A stretch of DNA of 64,000 bases, from contig JAUIRK010001047.1 of assembly GCA_030549495.1 (NCBI GenBank), positions 310,001 to 374,000 on the forward strand, written 5' to 3'. The stretch's first letter is position 1, and the number at the start of each line of letters is the position of its first letter. A program made the position numbers and the translations under genes. Source of the stretch: Nectonema munidae. Taxonomy: Eukaryota > Nematomorpha > Nectonematoida > Nectonematidae. The notes under the pieces are model-generated. The model was not told where the DNA came from. It was given only the letters and a program-made list of their open reading frames with translations, and made no database searches. Shown here one piece after another: positions 39,110-53,100 of this stretch.

Positions 39110-41045
39110 TTTTACAAAATGAAAGATACGAAGAAGTAAATATGAAGATGAAAATAGTTTTGGCCTGAATATTTTTGATAGAATTGACCAAATATTTTCT
39201 ACAAAATAAAAATTTTTCATCTTCTATTTTCTCTTAAAAGTTGATCTCAACTAAAAGTGAGAGGGGGGGGGGAAGTAAAGTTGACATTGGTTGACAATAG
39301 GGGGTGGGCAAATTTGACAATAATTGGTTGACGTCAATTGTGAACGAGTTTTATGTGGAAAATAAGTTCTAAATAATTGATTAATTTCAATCAATAAAAT
39401 TAAAAAAACTTACTCGTAAGTGTTTTTGATTTTTAGTTTAGTAAAGTTTTGCATTATATGAACAATCAAAGTTTCTGTCATAAATAATAAAAAATATCTA
39501 GACTATCTTTCAAAAGTTCCGCTGCATTTTTAGGTCAAGCTGGTTCTGATTGTGAAATATTTTTGATATTTCTTGTTTTTGGTCTAATTCAAATAAAAAT
39601 TGTGTTGTCAGGAGCAAAAGACATTTGAAGTTGAACTTTCACTGTGATAACATTCTGATAAGTATGACTACGACAAAGTTTTGGACAAAGGAACGTTCTA
39701 TAAAAAATCTGATATAGATGAAACAATTTTTATGATGACGATTGCATTACAAATTATGAGAGGGTGTCTTTATGCTCTATCATATTTATCCAATACTTTC
39801 TATTCCGTTACACACACCCAAAAATACTAAAGCATATAAACAGTAAGTATATTAAACGTTTTTGATTACTTATAAATTTTTATAGATTGTAACATAACTT
39901 CAAAACGATCGTTATACTTCATTCTACACACGTACATAAATGAATGAATAGGTCAAAACCATATGAAGTAATTGCCAAAAAATCCATAGAAAATATATTT
40001 CTCAATGTATGCTAATTACTCGATTGATTTTATTAACAACATACGTTTCTCTCTTCGCAAGATTGTCATGTGGCGTCATAACAAAGGATATGGAGTTTTC
40101 TTCCATTAGCCTGTCTTTCGAAGGGGTATATAAATGGACTGTACTGCAAGGGTATCAAACACTGAAATATATCACATTTTTTATTTGTTCCAAAAAAATT
40201 TGATTTTAAAATGCTATGAGAAGACTGGATTATTTTGGGGGAAAATCACACCTATAAATGATTCGAAAGGGAAAAGTTGAACATTTTGAAAGCTGGGTGG
40301 AAGTGGAAGTTATGTTTGCAAGTTAACTCTTTAATCGTTCTTTTGACGATAATCATAATCAATTTTATTCATTCGAATGTTTAGTTTAACTAAATATTTA
40401 ATTAGTTGTTTGTTTCAAGATAAGTTAACTTTGTTTACTACAATTCGAGTTAGGCTATTTGTTGGGAGGAGTTTTGTTAGTTGAGAAATATTACGAATCA
40501 TGTAAGAAAAATCTGAAATACTTGAAGGTTTTTGGATTATTTAAAACCTTTTGCACCAAGCTACTAAAAATACTTAATTTATGTTTTGCTATTTATGTAC
40601 AATGCATATCTGTTTTAAAAATGTGGTAAAAGATTTGGTTTTATAAAAATTTAAACTCAAATTATGAAAAGTTTTGTTAATTTGCGAACACCAAATACAT
40701 AATTTGAAATGTGTTTCATTATTCAACAGATTTTTTAAAATTAAAATGAAAATCATTTTTTGATCTTTATCGATGATGGGATGTTACTGGATTTTGTCAA
40801 CACTTTTCTCCCTCTTGACAGACACATCGGGATGTCCCTTCTTGCGCGAAAATTATTTGCTATCTTCGTCGAAATATCAAATCCCCTAAAAAGCGAATTT
40901 TAAAAATAGAAAAGTCTGAATGCAATTGGAATTTTTAACTTTTTTTAATTTGGCGCGCTGTAAAAAATTTTTGCTTTCGCTTCATTTTTCAAGGTTATAT
41001 GATTATTGGAAGAATTTTAAGAAAAACTTGGTCCTAATCTTTTAG
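39110..41045. other. Region upstream of the first identified MIER exon
   Basis: The missing MIER 5' exon, which must end after the first base of a codon, should lie here or further upstream. The frame 40009-40203 starts with a signal-peptide-like MLITRLILLTTYVSLFARLS; its relation to any gene is unknown. A G-run lies near 39266-39275. Confidence 0.4.
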
Positions 41046-41176
41046 AAAACGATCCAGACTTTCAAGGAAACGCTTGTGAATCATCGGATGACGAAGAAAC
41101 TCTGGAACTGGAAGAAAAACTCGAAAGCAATGGAGAAAAGATTTGCTATGAATCAGAAATTAATGAGTTGAATGAA
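41046..41176 (+). CDS. MIER: MIER exon: acidic DDEETLELEE segment
   Basis: The acceptor is TCTTTTAG; the first two bases finish a codon. It encodes NDPDFQGNACESSDDEETLE, then EEKLESNGEKICYESEINEL, the counterpart of the DDERTLEEEE block near the MIER N-terminus. It ends in phase 0 at AATGAA|GTATTC. Confidence 0.88.
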
Positions 41177-44100
41177 GTATTCATTCTTTTTAATTTGACC
41201 TCACTTCGAATAAAAACAATTTACTTATATATATGATCCTGTTAGTTAACTTGCTCTTGGTAGATCGATAACCCATTCTGATTATATTTTCTTTATTTGC
41301 TATAGCAGTATTTCTCAAAGGGTGTGCCCAAGCGCCCTTGCGAGCCTCATTAAATTCTCAAATGGGACTCATAAAATTTTGATACTTAAGGTAAAGGTAT
41401 GTTTACCGTGGGGTGTTTTCATCGAGAAGGCACAATTGCGCCTCTTATATCGAACTATGAAGAAAGTAGGCTTGATACAGGATCGAATCCAAGACCTTGA
41501 GGTATCGAAACCCAGGATCAAACCAACCTTGCTCATGCCTTTGATACTTAAGACACTCACTATTCTTTTAAAAATAATATTTGCTTTTGACAGGTGTAGA
41601 GTATATTGTATGATCTTTTTGTATTATGAAGAAACTTTCGCATTTATATCCCACAATTTTTTTACATTTTATATTCATTCAAAATATAATTTTTTGTTGT
41701 TTAATTTTTGGTGAGATAATCAACATTGTTACTACACAAATGAATATTGAAGGTATCGTATATATTGTATCGCGATAAGGCGCCATTTAAATTTTGCACA
41801 ACTTTAAGTGTGCGCCAAGAAATAGAAACGTTTGAGAAAGACTGTGCTATAGGATAAGTTGCCTATTTTTTTTTGTTAAAAATCGATGTAAGAAAAAAAT
41901 TTAATTATTTTTTCTTTTTTTTTAATAATCTAAACATGATGAAACTTTTCTGTGAATTGAAGAGAAAATGAGCCCCTTTGATAATAATAATAATATTAGT
42001 AGTAAATCAATCCTTCCCAAAGTGGATCCACAGTGCTCAGTGTAACTAAGAAACCAGTGAGTGAATAGCTAGCTTTAAGCCTTTATAAGTAAATATTGTA
42101 AACTCAAGTTCACTTCACAATAATTCAAAAATTATCAACTAATTATATCAATACCTATTATTGTCCATAGCACACGACCAAACTATTATATTGTATATAT
42201 TAATAAAATGGAAGAAAGTGTTAAAACATTTCCAAAAGCTTTTTTTTGAACAAAAATTCTTTTGTAAATGCTCTAAGAGGCCTTCTTTGTTTATAATCAT
42301 TTCTTCATTGTTATTAAATCATCATCAGAAATATATACTTGTGTAGGAATATTAAAGATTATTTTGGTACTTATGGGTTATCTCCCCCCCCCCACTCTAA
42401 AAAATTTTTTAAAAAATTTTTTCCAACTTAATAATTTTAAAATACTAATTGATTAATAATTTTAAATATATAATTAAATAGATATATTTAATTTATGAAA
42501 ATAAATTAAACTAATTATTACTTTTTTGCTGTATGATTTTCATTAGTTACAGTATATATTATTTTTTAGTAAGTTTTTTTATATATAAAATATTTTTATA
42601 TTTAGTCATTTATTATTTTTACTCATCATTTAAATTCAAATAAAATTTTTTTAAAAATTTATTAGAGTAGGGGGGGGGGGGGGGAAATAACCCATAAGTA
42701 CCATTATTTTTTAAATGTTTAAATGAAGTTATTTTTTCTTACATTTATCTCTACCAGGAAATCAAAGAATTTAAGGTGTAGAGAATAAGCCAGCGCAGTG
42801 ATTTCGTGCAATTAAATTAGTCACAAATATGTCAAGCTGTTAGTAATGAAAACGGCCATCGAATCTTCGGAAGAAAAGGAACCAATGCAAGTGCGTATGA
42901 TACGATTTTAGGAGCTCGTCCAATAAATGCTTAATCGAAATAACTCAATGAGTCCTCCGTTCGTGTGTGCATCATAGAGCAGCAAACACTCAAATGCATC
43001 TTTGCGAACAGCTCATTCAGGAATTACTCAATAAACGCAAACGACAAACCTACCTTTCAGAAATATTTTAGCCTAAAAATATTTGTTTGATTTAATAAAA
43101 ATATGGTTTTAATTTTTAATTATGCAAATCAGGTATAAAAATTTGCATACCATTTGCTTGCTTTCAAAATGACATTCTCTGCTGGTTAGGTTGTCATTCG
43201 TTTATTCTTACCAAAAAGAGGCAGTTCCAAAGTGACCTTGATAGGCGTCCTCTATTCTAATAGTTACTTAATATTTTTTAATATCAGCTAAAAATATCTT
43301 ACACAAATATAAAAAATTGTAACAAATTTTACCTTAAAAGCTTTGAAATTATATAGCACTTATTTTAATTGAATAGTTGTTGTCTTTTGGGTTTAGTATT
43401 ATAACAAAAAAATTAAATCGATTACAGGGGAGTAATAAATAATTACTATATACGGTATCCTGGCATTTGGCTAAATGGACATTTAGTCGATGGACATTTG
43501 GCCTAACGAAAATTTTAACAAACGGCTATTTGGCCTAACAGACCATTTGTCATGAAACTTCTAGTAGATAAAATTATTCCTCAGATAATTTGTGTATAGA
43601 AGTTATGAATAATAAAAGAAAATAAAAATGACGCTCCAGATTAGTATAGGGCACAAGCTTGCAGACTTACTAGAAGTAAAGCAACGTCTACAAAAATTGT
43701 CAAATCATATGTACATTTTCTGTGAAATATCCATTCGACAAATGTCCAAAATAGCTATCTACAATGCTATTTTTTGTTTGCTCTCTATTAATAGCCCACA
43801 CACTTTGATATAGGAAGCAAATTTGCCTATAGAAGAATTACTTCTTCGCTACGGATACGGCAAGGATACTGAAGCAGTTGAAGAAGAAGAAGATGATGAT
43901 GATGAGATTTCAAGTGAAAGCTCCCACAATGAAGATGAATCCTTTTCGACGTCCGAGCTCTCAGAGTCATGTGAAAATGACGAAGTTGAGAAGGAGGCTG
44001 CCAGTGATGTAAAGGAGGAAACGAGAGAAAATAAAGATGAATCGTTGCAAGCGAATTTCAGTCAAAATAGAGAAGTACAATTAAATGTCATAATTAGAAT

Positions 44101-47100
44101 TAAGACTCGACCCAGTCTGAATTAGGGAGGTGGTCGAAAAAGCCGCTCTTCACTTTTATAAATATTGTAGAGGGAGAATACTAAAATCTTCTGGAAAACT
44201 AAAAATAAATTTAATTCAACTGCACTAAGATATATAAAACTGCTAAAAGATAGCGTATATGCCATTGTATAAGTCCGCAAATTTAAGAACAAGATGCGGA
44301 CATTTAATAGAGTTTTCAAAAAGTAAGAAATTATCAAAAAATTAATTTTTTAAATCAAATGAAACTTTAGATATATACCTTATTTGAAACAAAGAAAACT
44401 ATTTTGATCTTCAAAATAGCTCCTGCATATGCGGTGTAGCAATTTTAAAATTTTTGTAAACATATTTAAACATCGAATTCCAATCATGTTTCAACTGGTA
44501 GAGAGGTATCGGTTATCCCCAGAAGCGGATTATCAGCAAAAATTTTTACATCCTCTTAACATCCTCATCCACGGATCATTTAAGTTTCAACATCCTCAAT
44601 TTTCTTACATTTTTCTTTTTTCTATATGCCGCAAAATTTATTTCCAAAATTTTTTAATTTATCCAAAATTTTGATAAGTATTTCTTTATTATAACTCATA
44701 TACATTGACATCTCTCAAAAAATTTTCAGAATTATAAAACTTGCTTTTGCTTAGATATAATTGACCGCTAGGATGTCAAATTTGATGTCCGCATCCGCGG
44801 ATATAATGGGGGCATAATGAATGAATCTCTTAATTTATATTATATCTTTAGTGGATCTCTTTTTCAAAAAAGAAGTGCATTTTTTGTGAAGCGTGTGGAA
44901 AATTTATGAAATTTTAAGTCAAAATTATTGAAATCTAAAAAGAGAGTAGTTAAATTCGTCTAATTCTTATTAAATACTTGTAAAAGAAAGAAAAATATGC
45001 AAAAAGTGAAATTTGAAATTTTATTAGCTCCTGAAAAAGCTTGCATTTATATGTTTGTAACAAACTTTTTTCTTCAAAAAATGTTTTCAAAATTAATCAT
45101 TTGCTTTTCCTTTCTAATGAATATTCATATAACTTAAATCAGAGGAGATCCATTGTGTGTATCAAGGTTCAAGGCTTTATGTCAAATTCGTACCGCTTTG
45201 AAGACCAGAATTTTGAAGACCGACCGTTTGTTTTCTTTTCAATGAAATTTTATATACTTAAAGCAGAATATTTTTCATTTCTTGGGACACATATGTCATG
45301 CGGGTCCTCAAAGAGTCAAATGAAAAGGTATTTTTTTCATATATTTATTTTAATTAAATTTTGAGGTGTTTTTTTAATAGATACGAAGATTTTTCAATAA
45401 ATAAGTGTAATCGTTTGCATGTTATTTCTTTTACCTTCTAAAATTATGTAGGATAAATTTTAAACGTATATATCAATACACTCTCGTTTGGCGTATGCAT
45501 GCTTTAAATCCTGAAGAGGATAAAGGAATTAATGAGCTTGTTAATGTCTAAAATAGATTGTTATAGCAGAAGTAAACAACTGAGGAGTAAATTATTCCTT
45601 CTGAATTTTGCTATCCTTATTTTTCTCCATTTTACTATGGAACAGCAGATATTTCAATTATAGGCGCTCTTATTGGTAAAGGTAAAGGGGTGTTTTCATC
45701 GAGAAGGCACAATTGCGCCGCTTGTATCGAACTATGAGGAAAGCAGGCTTGATTGGGATCGAACCCAGGACCTTGAGTTATCGAATCCAGCATCTAATCA
45801 ACCCTACTCACGCCTTCTTATTCATCTCCTTATCATTCTTATTGCATCCTTGTTTGGTGGAAAAAACACTTTGCCTAATTAACAATGCAAATCCAATCTT
45901 ATAACTTCTTAATTTGGCTTATAACCCATTAATACTGTTTTTCTTCAATCCTCAATGAATCTTCTTTCACATTTTAGAAAAACGATGGAGAAATCGTTTC
46001 CTCATTATCCTCTACAAACACAAACCCAACTGCCATTTCAAACAACGGTAAAAGATGTTTCTAGCTTTTTGCCAGGATTCACTATCTCAAAAATGATGAA
46101 TTTATTATGTAATTGCAGAAGAGATAAAAAAAAGAGCCGTGTATTGTGTTTCCTTCATTTTTTACATGGAGTATATATATATTATTCTATCATTATTGCA
46201 CCAAATACCACTCGCCATTCGCAACCAACATTTTAACACAAGAATATATGAACGTTATTTATATTTCAAAATATTCTCAATAAGGTTAACACCTTGACTA
46301 CAATTTATTTTCTTCCTCTTTTATAAAAATATTCTTTTTTGAACTTTTTTATTTCAAAACCCTTTTACTCATTTGATAACCCTTGAATGACTCGGACAAT
46401 TCCTTGTTTTTATACGTACTTTTATGTTAAAATACTTAGTGTCGTCTACTTTTCGTCAGATCACATGTGTTAGGAAGGAAGATTTTAATTCATATTTTTA
46501 CCCACAATCGTCTCTTCTGGACGAAATGAGTTTTGTGGGGACAGCCAATGAATACAAGAAGGCGAAAGGTTCATGCGATATACTAGGAAGTATGTAATAA
46601 GTATGCGGGCATACGTTTTCTAAAGCCATATTATAATTAAGTTGTTCTTTTTTTGGGCTTGAGGCTAAAATCAAATAAAAGCTTTTTATTTTCAACATGC
46701 AGAAAAGATGCAAAAGTTTACCTTGAAATGAAATTTTGAGTTTAGAACACGAAATATTTCATTTTGTAGAATTCACAAAATTCTTGCCATACTGTTGTGT
46801 ACTTTTTTTAAGAGGAATTATTCTATCCTCAAAACGAACCATTGAGTGATTAACAATTTTTAGAAGTCTTAGTCTTGGGTTAGTTGAGCATGCGACATTT
46901 TAATCAAAACTTTGCGAGTTCAAAATAATTTTTTTATTATTTTTAAAGTAAATTGTAACCGAAAAATTTTTTTTTGAAAAAAAGTTTAATGCGTTTATCT
47001 TTAGTGATCAACTGTCTGAGTGATAAAATATTGATGTTTTTCTTGCATATATTAAATTTATACCACGATTTCTTCCAGAAATATTAACTAATTTTTATTT

Positions 47101-50100
47101 AATTTTTATCCTCTTTTTGTGAGAGACTTTTAAGGTAACAGTGTCTCTAAAAGTGTTGATATCGCATTGCCATATTTCGCTCCAAACTAATGTCTAAATC
47201 TTTTTACATTTTCATATTTTAATTGCTTTCTTGGTTTTTTTCAAAGAATCACCGCTTCCTTCAATGCAATCAACATCAGCTTTTAACAGTGCCTACAACC
47301 AATCAACCAAAAGATGTTTATCGCCTGACTCTTCACAAGCTGGAAATACAAATGTTTCTCCCGCCTCGCCATTCATAAATTTAAAGTATTTTTTTGAGGT
47401 TGACAGCACCTCTGATTCCAGGTTTTTCCTTTCCTTCATATATATATAATATATATATATATACAGTAGAGTGCAAATGTTTTCGGCCACAGCTAACATT
47501 TTTTTCTTTAGAATCTTTTGATCATTGAATTTTTTTTATATTAAATTAATTCATTAATAAAAATTTCTCATTATTTTCTTTTTTAATTTATTCAAAAATA
47601 TTATCTGTATATTTTATCTATTAAAAATTCCGTTCAAAAGTTTTCGACCATTTGTTGACTTTTCAGGTAAACCATTTTTTTTTCAAATTTTAGTATAAAT
47701 TTTTATCATTGTTTTTTTCTAAAATTGTTTTCTTTAAATCGTTTGTCTTCTTTATTTATCTTTTCTCGACGTCTTTTTTTTGACTGAAATGCCTAAAATA
47801 TCTCTAGAACTGAGAACTAAAGTTGTACTTCTTTCAATAAACAAAAATCAAATAGTAATTTCAAAATTATTTAACTTACCTAGAGGTAATATTTCTCAAA
47901 TTTTTTTGAAAATATAAAAGTACCGGAACCTCAAAAATTACTGATAAGAGATATCCGAAAATTAGTGAGAATGTCAAAGATTAATCCTAATTTTTGTGCA
48001 AGGCAATTAACGGAAGAAAATAATTTTTTTAAAATATATTTTAATTGATAGAAAAAATAATTTAAATGAACGTTTATCAGTTAAAAAACTAGTCTTGAAT
48101 AAAGTTCAACAATTAAAAAAAGATTTTAGTGGGCAAAAGGAAAAATTTTATGGAGAGTGTATGATTGGTGGCATAATGTAATTTTTAGTCATGAAACTAA
48201 AATTGAACTTTATTCTAATTCGCGGCATTATGTTAGAAGGCCTAAAGGAATGCAATATGATAAACGTTATAATGTAAAAACGTTCAAACACGAAAGGAAA
48301 GTTTGAATTGTTCATGTTAGAAGAAGAAGTTAAAAATTGATGGAACATTCAATAGTATAAAATACAACGAATTATTTGAAACCAATTTACTCCCTAATAT
48401 AATATAAAATACCAGTTATAGTATAAAATACCAGGTCTTAAATTGTAATACTTAGCTTCATAAAAATACAGAAAAAAATCACAACGGTTGAACATAATGA
48501 CCAATATTTTATATTTTGGAATGAATATTTTAAATTATAAGACAGCGCTCATAGAAAATCTAAAATATCAATATTGTCTTTTGGTTTAAATATGCTAAAA
48601 TTCTCTTAGAATATGATTTTCTTCACAATAAAATAAATTTTATAATACAAAAATGTAACATTTATCACATTTTTTTCTTTATGCCCCATTCATTCGATGT
48701 TTATCTTGCAAATTTTGATGTTAGGTTTGATATTATTGAAATTAATTTAATATCACCACCTTTCCATTTATGTTTCTAAGAATTAAAATTTTATTTACTC
48801 CATTAAATCCATATTCTATCTCACTCACTATATGCGAAAAAGAATAAAAGAATCTTTGACATTTCCTAATTTTCTTTTTTTATATCAAAAAAACGTTTGT
48901 AGCTCCCCCTAAGAATCAACTGCTTAGCGGGGATCGATGACAAGTGGTTTTGCTCTACTTAGCTTTAATTTGTGCTATTGTCTTTCCTTGTAGTGTTGAT
49001 GAAGACTACCGACCTCGTATAGGCGAATATTGGAAGAAGCAAATCCAAGTTGGAACAAACTTTCAGTGTTTACTTCCTAACCTCGTCAATGAAAAAAAGT
49101 CAGAATCTTATGCCCCAGAATTTTTACTCTGTAATCCAGATACTCTCATCTGGAATCCTAACATTTCTAATGGCGAAGATATCAACAGTTTTCTTCAACT
49201 CATCAACACTTCCAAGTTAGAAGTTCCTTCTCCTCGAAGTCTCGTCTCTCTGATTAGCAATCAGAAAATTGTTCATTCTGTTGATACCAACGGAATTGAT
49301 CAACAGGACCAATTAAGTAAGGTCCTACTTTCTCGTATTCTTCGTCCTACTTTCCATTTAGAAAGAAAACATGCGTTTCACTTGAGATGTTTCTTCAAAA
49401 TGGCAAATCTGGGCTAGTTTGACAAATATTAATTTTGATTCTTCCATTAAGCGGTCGATTAATCCACGTTTCTCTTTGCAGTACCATTATATATTTAAAT
49501 TGATGTAATATTGTTAAAAACCACTATATAAAAGAACTTTTGAAACTTTTATAGCCTTTATTTCAAGGGTAAAGGTATTGTGGAGGTTTTTCATGTGAAA
49601 GGCACGATTTGTATCGAGCAGTAAAATTGGAATGCTTAGCTCCCAACTTGAGATCATTGAAAATAGCATATCTAGAAACTGTGCCTCCAACTCAGAGAGA
49701 TGTCAGAATAAGTCCTTCTTCAATATATGAGTGAACTTCATGTATCAAGGATTGAGCATCACTGAGTTGATAAATATGTTGTTGTTGTTGCCGCCTAGTT
49801 TACGCCATCTTATTAAAACGGTTTAATTTGAAACTGAGTGAACACTTTTCTCTCCAAAAATCAAATCTCCATTGTAAGCCGAATCTGTAATTCAAAGAAG
49901 ATTTTCTAAACTAACTACCTTTCCCTTTAAAAGTGATCCAAGAGTTAAGAAGTTTCATTGTATTTTGCAACAGCAGCAATGAGTAAGTGTAGTATTAGCC
50001 CACCGTATGGTACTGCTGGCCCAATGAGTAGACTTCTACTTATGCCAATAGCTACTTTAGGTCGCTTCAAATTTTCATTTCCAAGGCTGAACTAAGCTTT

Positions 50101-53100
50101 TAAAAATCTAAATGTTTAGAAGTACTATAGTTAGACTTTTTTGTCACTCATGATGTTAGTAAGATATTTCATTTATATCTTTTTATAAATTGCGTTTTGC
50201 GATGTTAAGAGTTTACTACGTATTGCTTTCACCACAAAATGTTTAACTTCAAATCATCAGCATCAAGATACGTTTGTTTAATAAAATCGAATGTAGAGTA
50301 ATAAAACAAGCCTGCATACTAGTAAAATGTATGAACCAAATTTTTTGTTACTACCAAATTTAATGTTTTACTGGGTCTTTCTAATACATAAAGTTTTTAT
50401 AAACGGTTTAAATGGGGATTTAACAAGTCTTGAGGAAGTATCGAACCTCTTACGTATCAAGGTGATCGCTTAGTTAGAGTATTGACACCTCTTCTCCCTT
50501 TTTCAAATATTAAATATTTCCAACAAAAAATATTTTTTAGATATATTTCTCATCAATTTAAATTTTGATTGACATTTTCTAAAAAGTAGTCATGATTAAT
50601 ATATAAAGTGAATTCAGCCAATTGTGTACACTTAATTTTTCAGTGAAAATGCCCCCCTCGCCGTGATTATACAGTCAATGAGATCATCTTTAGCAATATC
50701 CTTATCACTAATGCAATCTATATTGGAAAAATGATTGTCAATCGAATTTTTTACTGTGAGGTTTTCCAAACAGATATAGTCATGAAAGAGTTTTGAAGAG
50801 TAACCAGATGTGTGCACAAAATCATGTCTCTGATCATTTAAACAAGTCTTTGTTACCAAAAACTTCATCTAACATTGGAAAGTTTGCAAAGCTTTCGCTT
50901 TCCAAACTGTCTTTTCCGTGGTCGCAGTTTAGTCAGAAAATCTGAAGTCTTTTTGAAGCATGTACAATAGGGTTATGATAAATTTTAAATTTCTTAGCCT
51001 GAAGTTCTAATTAATGAACTTTTAACTAAAACAAATCATCTAAAAAAATCCAAACATTCTTTATTATAAATCACAATTTTGTATATAATATGTATATGAA
51101 ACAATATTTACATATTACGGTCAATTGTTTCCGCCAGCTTAGAAGAAGGAAAAATGCAATAAGTGCAAAGATACCTCGTGAATTCCACCTAGCAAGGAGT
51201 GGTAGTTTATACCACTTAATGAGAGGCCATTTTTTATTTGCCTTGTAAAACTTGTATGCTTCAGAAAGCTCAAAAGAAATTTAAAATCATCTCTCCAACT
51301 AACGTTTTTATACTTTGAAATCACTTCTGTGCCAATATATTTATAACTTCTCCCAAAGCTTCAACAGTTCTAAAGATTTTTTTCAGTCGGCCATGGCGTC
51401 CTTTCATTTTCTCATAAAGTCCCAAAAATCTTCCAACTATATCCTTGTTAGAAGACATTCTACATAATATTTCACTTATGTCTTGTTTTAGCTGTGGTAT
51501 ACAAGGACGACGGTTTGTACTTGATTTCATATTTTGTGTCCACTGTAAATTTTTACATTTTCGTTTGCGAAGACATTTTTCAATATTGCGTACTATTTAA
51601 TGAGATAAGCCTCACAGCTTGAATAAAAAAGTCTAAAAATAAATTTTATTATAATGCAATAAAAATTTACACAGATGTTGTTCACAGATTGATTGACTTA
51701 AGAAATTATAAAAACAAAAATTTGGAAAAATTGCTCTGAACTGCAAAACCAGATGTTTTATTAATGAACATTGAATACATCACATCATATACATTATATT
51801 TAGAGTTTCATTTCTTTTCATTACTCTCTACGTCAATTTTATTATATATTTCTTGTATTGTATAGACACATCTATTTGCAAACGATGCGAGGTGCGTGAG
51901 GTTTTTTCATCAAAAAATGAAATAATCTTTAAAAAATATATGATGGGTAAAAGTTCATCAAATGCAACATCAGGATAACAAAAATTTAGAAAAAAATTTT
52001 CAGTCATAACCCTAAAATTCATATATATAATTTTCAGGCGTAAACCACACATTTTATTACACTTTCAGAATTTTTCACACCCTAATTACGAAAAGTGAGT
52101 ATGGAAATGAAGTCAGCGTTGTTCATTTAGTATAATATATATTTTTTAATTAAAATCTAAATATTATTTTTGGAGAAAAATTTCAGACGTGTAAACCGCA
52201 AACTTGTTGGGCACTTTGACACCCTAATTGCAAAAATTAAGTACGGAAATGAAATCAGCATAATTGATTTAATATAAAAATATATATATTATTTAAAATT
52301 TGAGTAATATTTTTGGACTGAAAAGAGCACGGTCGATTTGGTATAAAAAAATTAATTTTATTTAAAATTTGAATGAATGTTTTCGTAAGCAATTTTATCA
52401 TCAATAAAATTTTCATTCACATTTTCTTCAAAGTTGTTATGTTTATTAGAAAAATGCGTATATATAAGTGTTATGTTTTCCAATGTATATATGATTATAA
52501 ATTTTCAAGAGTGTACTTAATATAAACACTAAGTTATAAGTTATAGACATTATAATATAAAAATTTTGTTTAAAAAGATGTACATTTTTGATTGACGGTT
52601 TTTGACATGAGAAGGTCATTTAACTACCGTGAAAATAGTGTCAACAGATGCATCTAACGAATTTAGGAAAACTCATAAAGTTTGGAAGCATACAATTCAG
52701 CAAATTTTTGTTAAGGAGTGGGGGCTAAAATGCCCGCCGTTATTGATAGGGTTAATTAACTTATCTCACAGAAACGAGAAGTTTAAAACATTAGCATGTA
52801 TCTGTTAACTTATGGAATTACAAAGAGAACAAGGGGGAAACCTTGGTTTAAAAAATCAAACCCTTCTTTTGCATGTTCTGGATGTTTCCTTTGAAGAGGG
52901 TCTTCAAGTTTTCGTGGCTTGGTTGACTGTAATCAAAACAGCATGGTACAAAATACATTGTGGTTTCTCAAAGCAATAATATATAGCGATAGATGTAGGA
53001 CCGAGACAAAATTATAAGGATAGGTTGATGTTAAAAAACACATTGCAATGATATGAAAATCTGCCAAAGCTTAAACAAAAATAAAATGTGCCACATAAAA

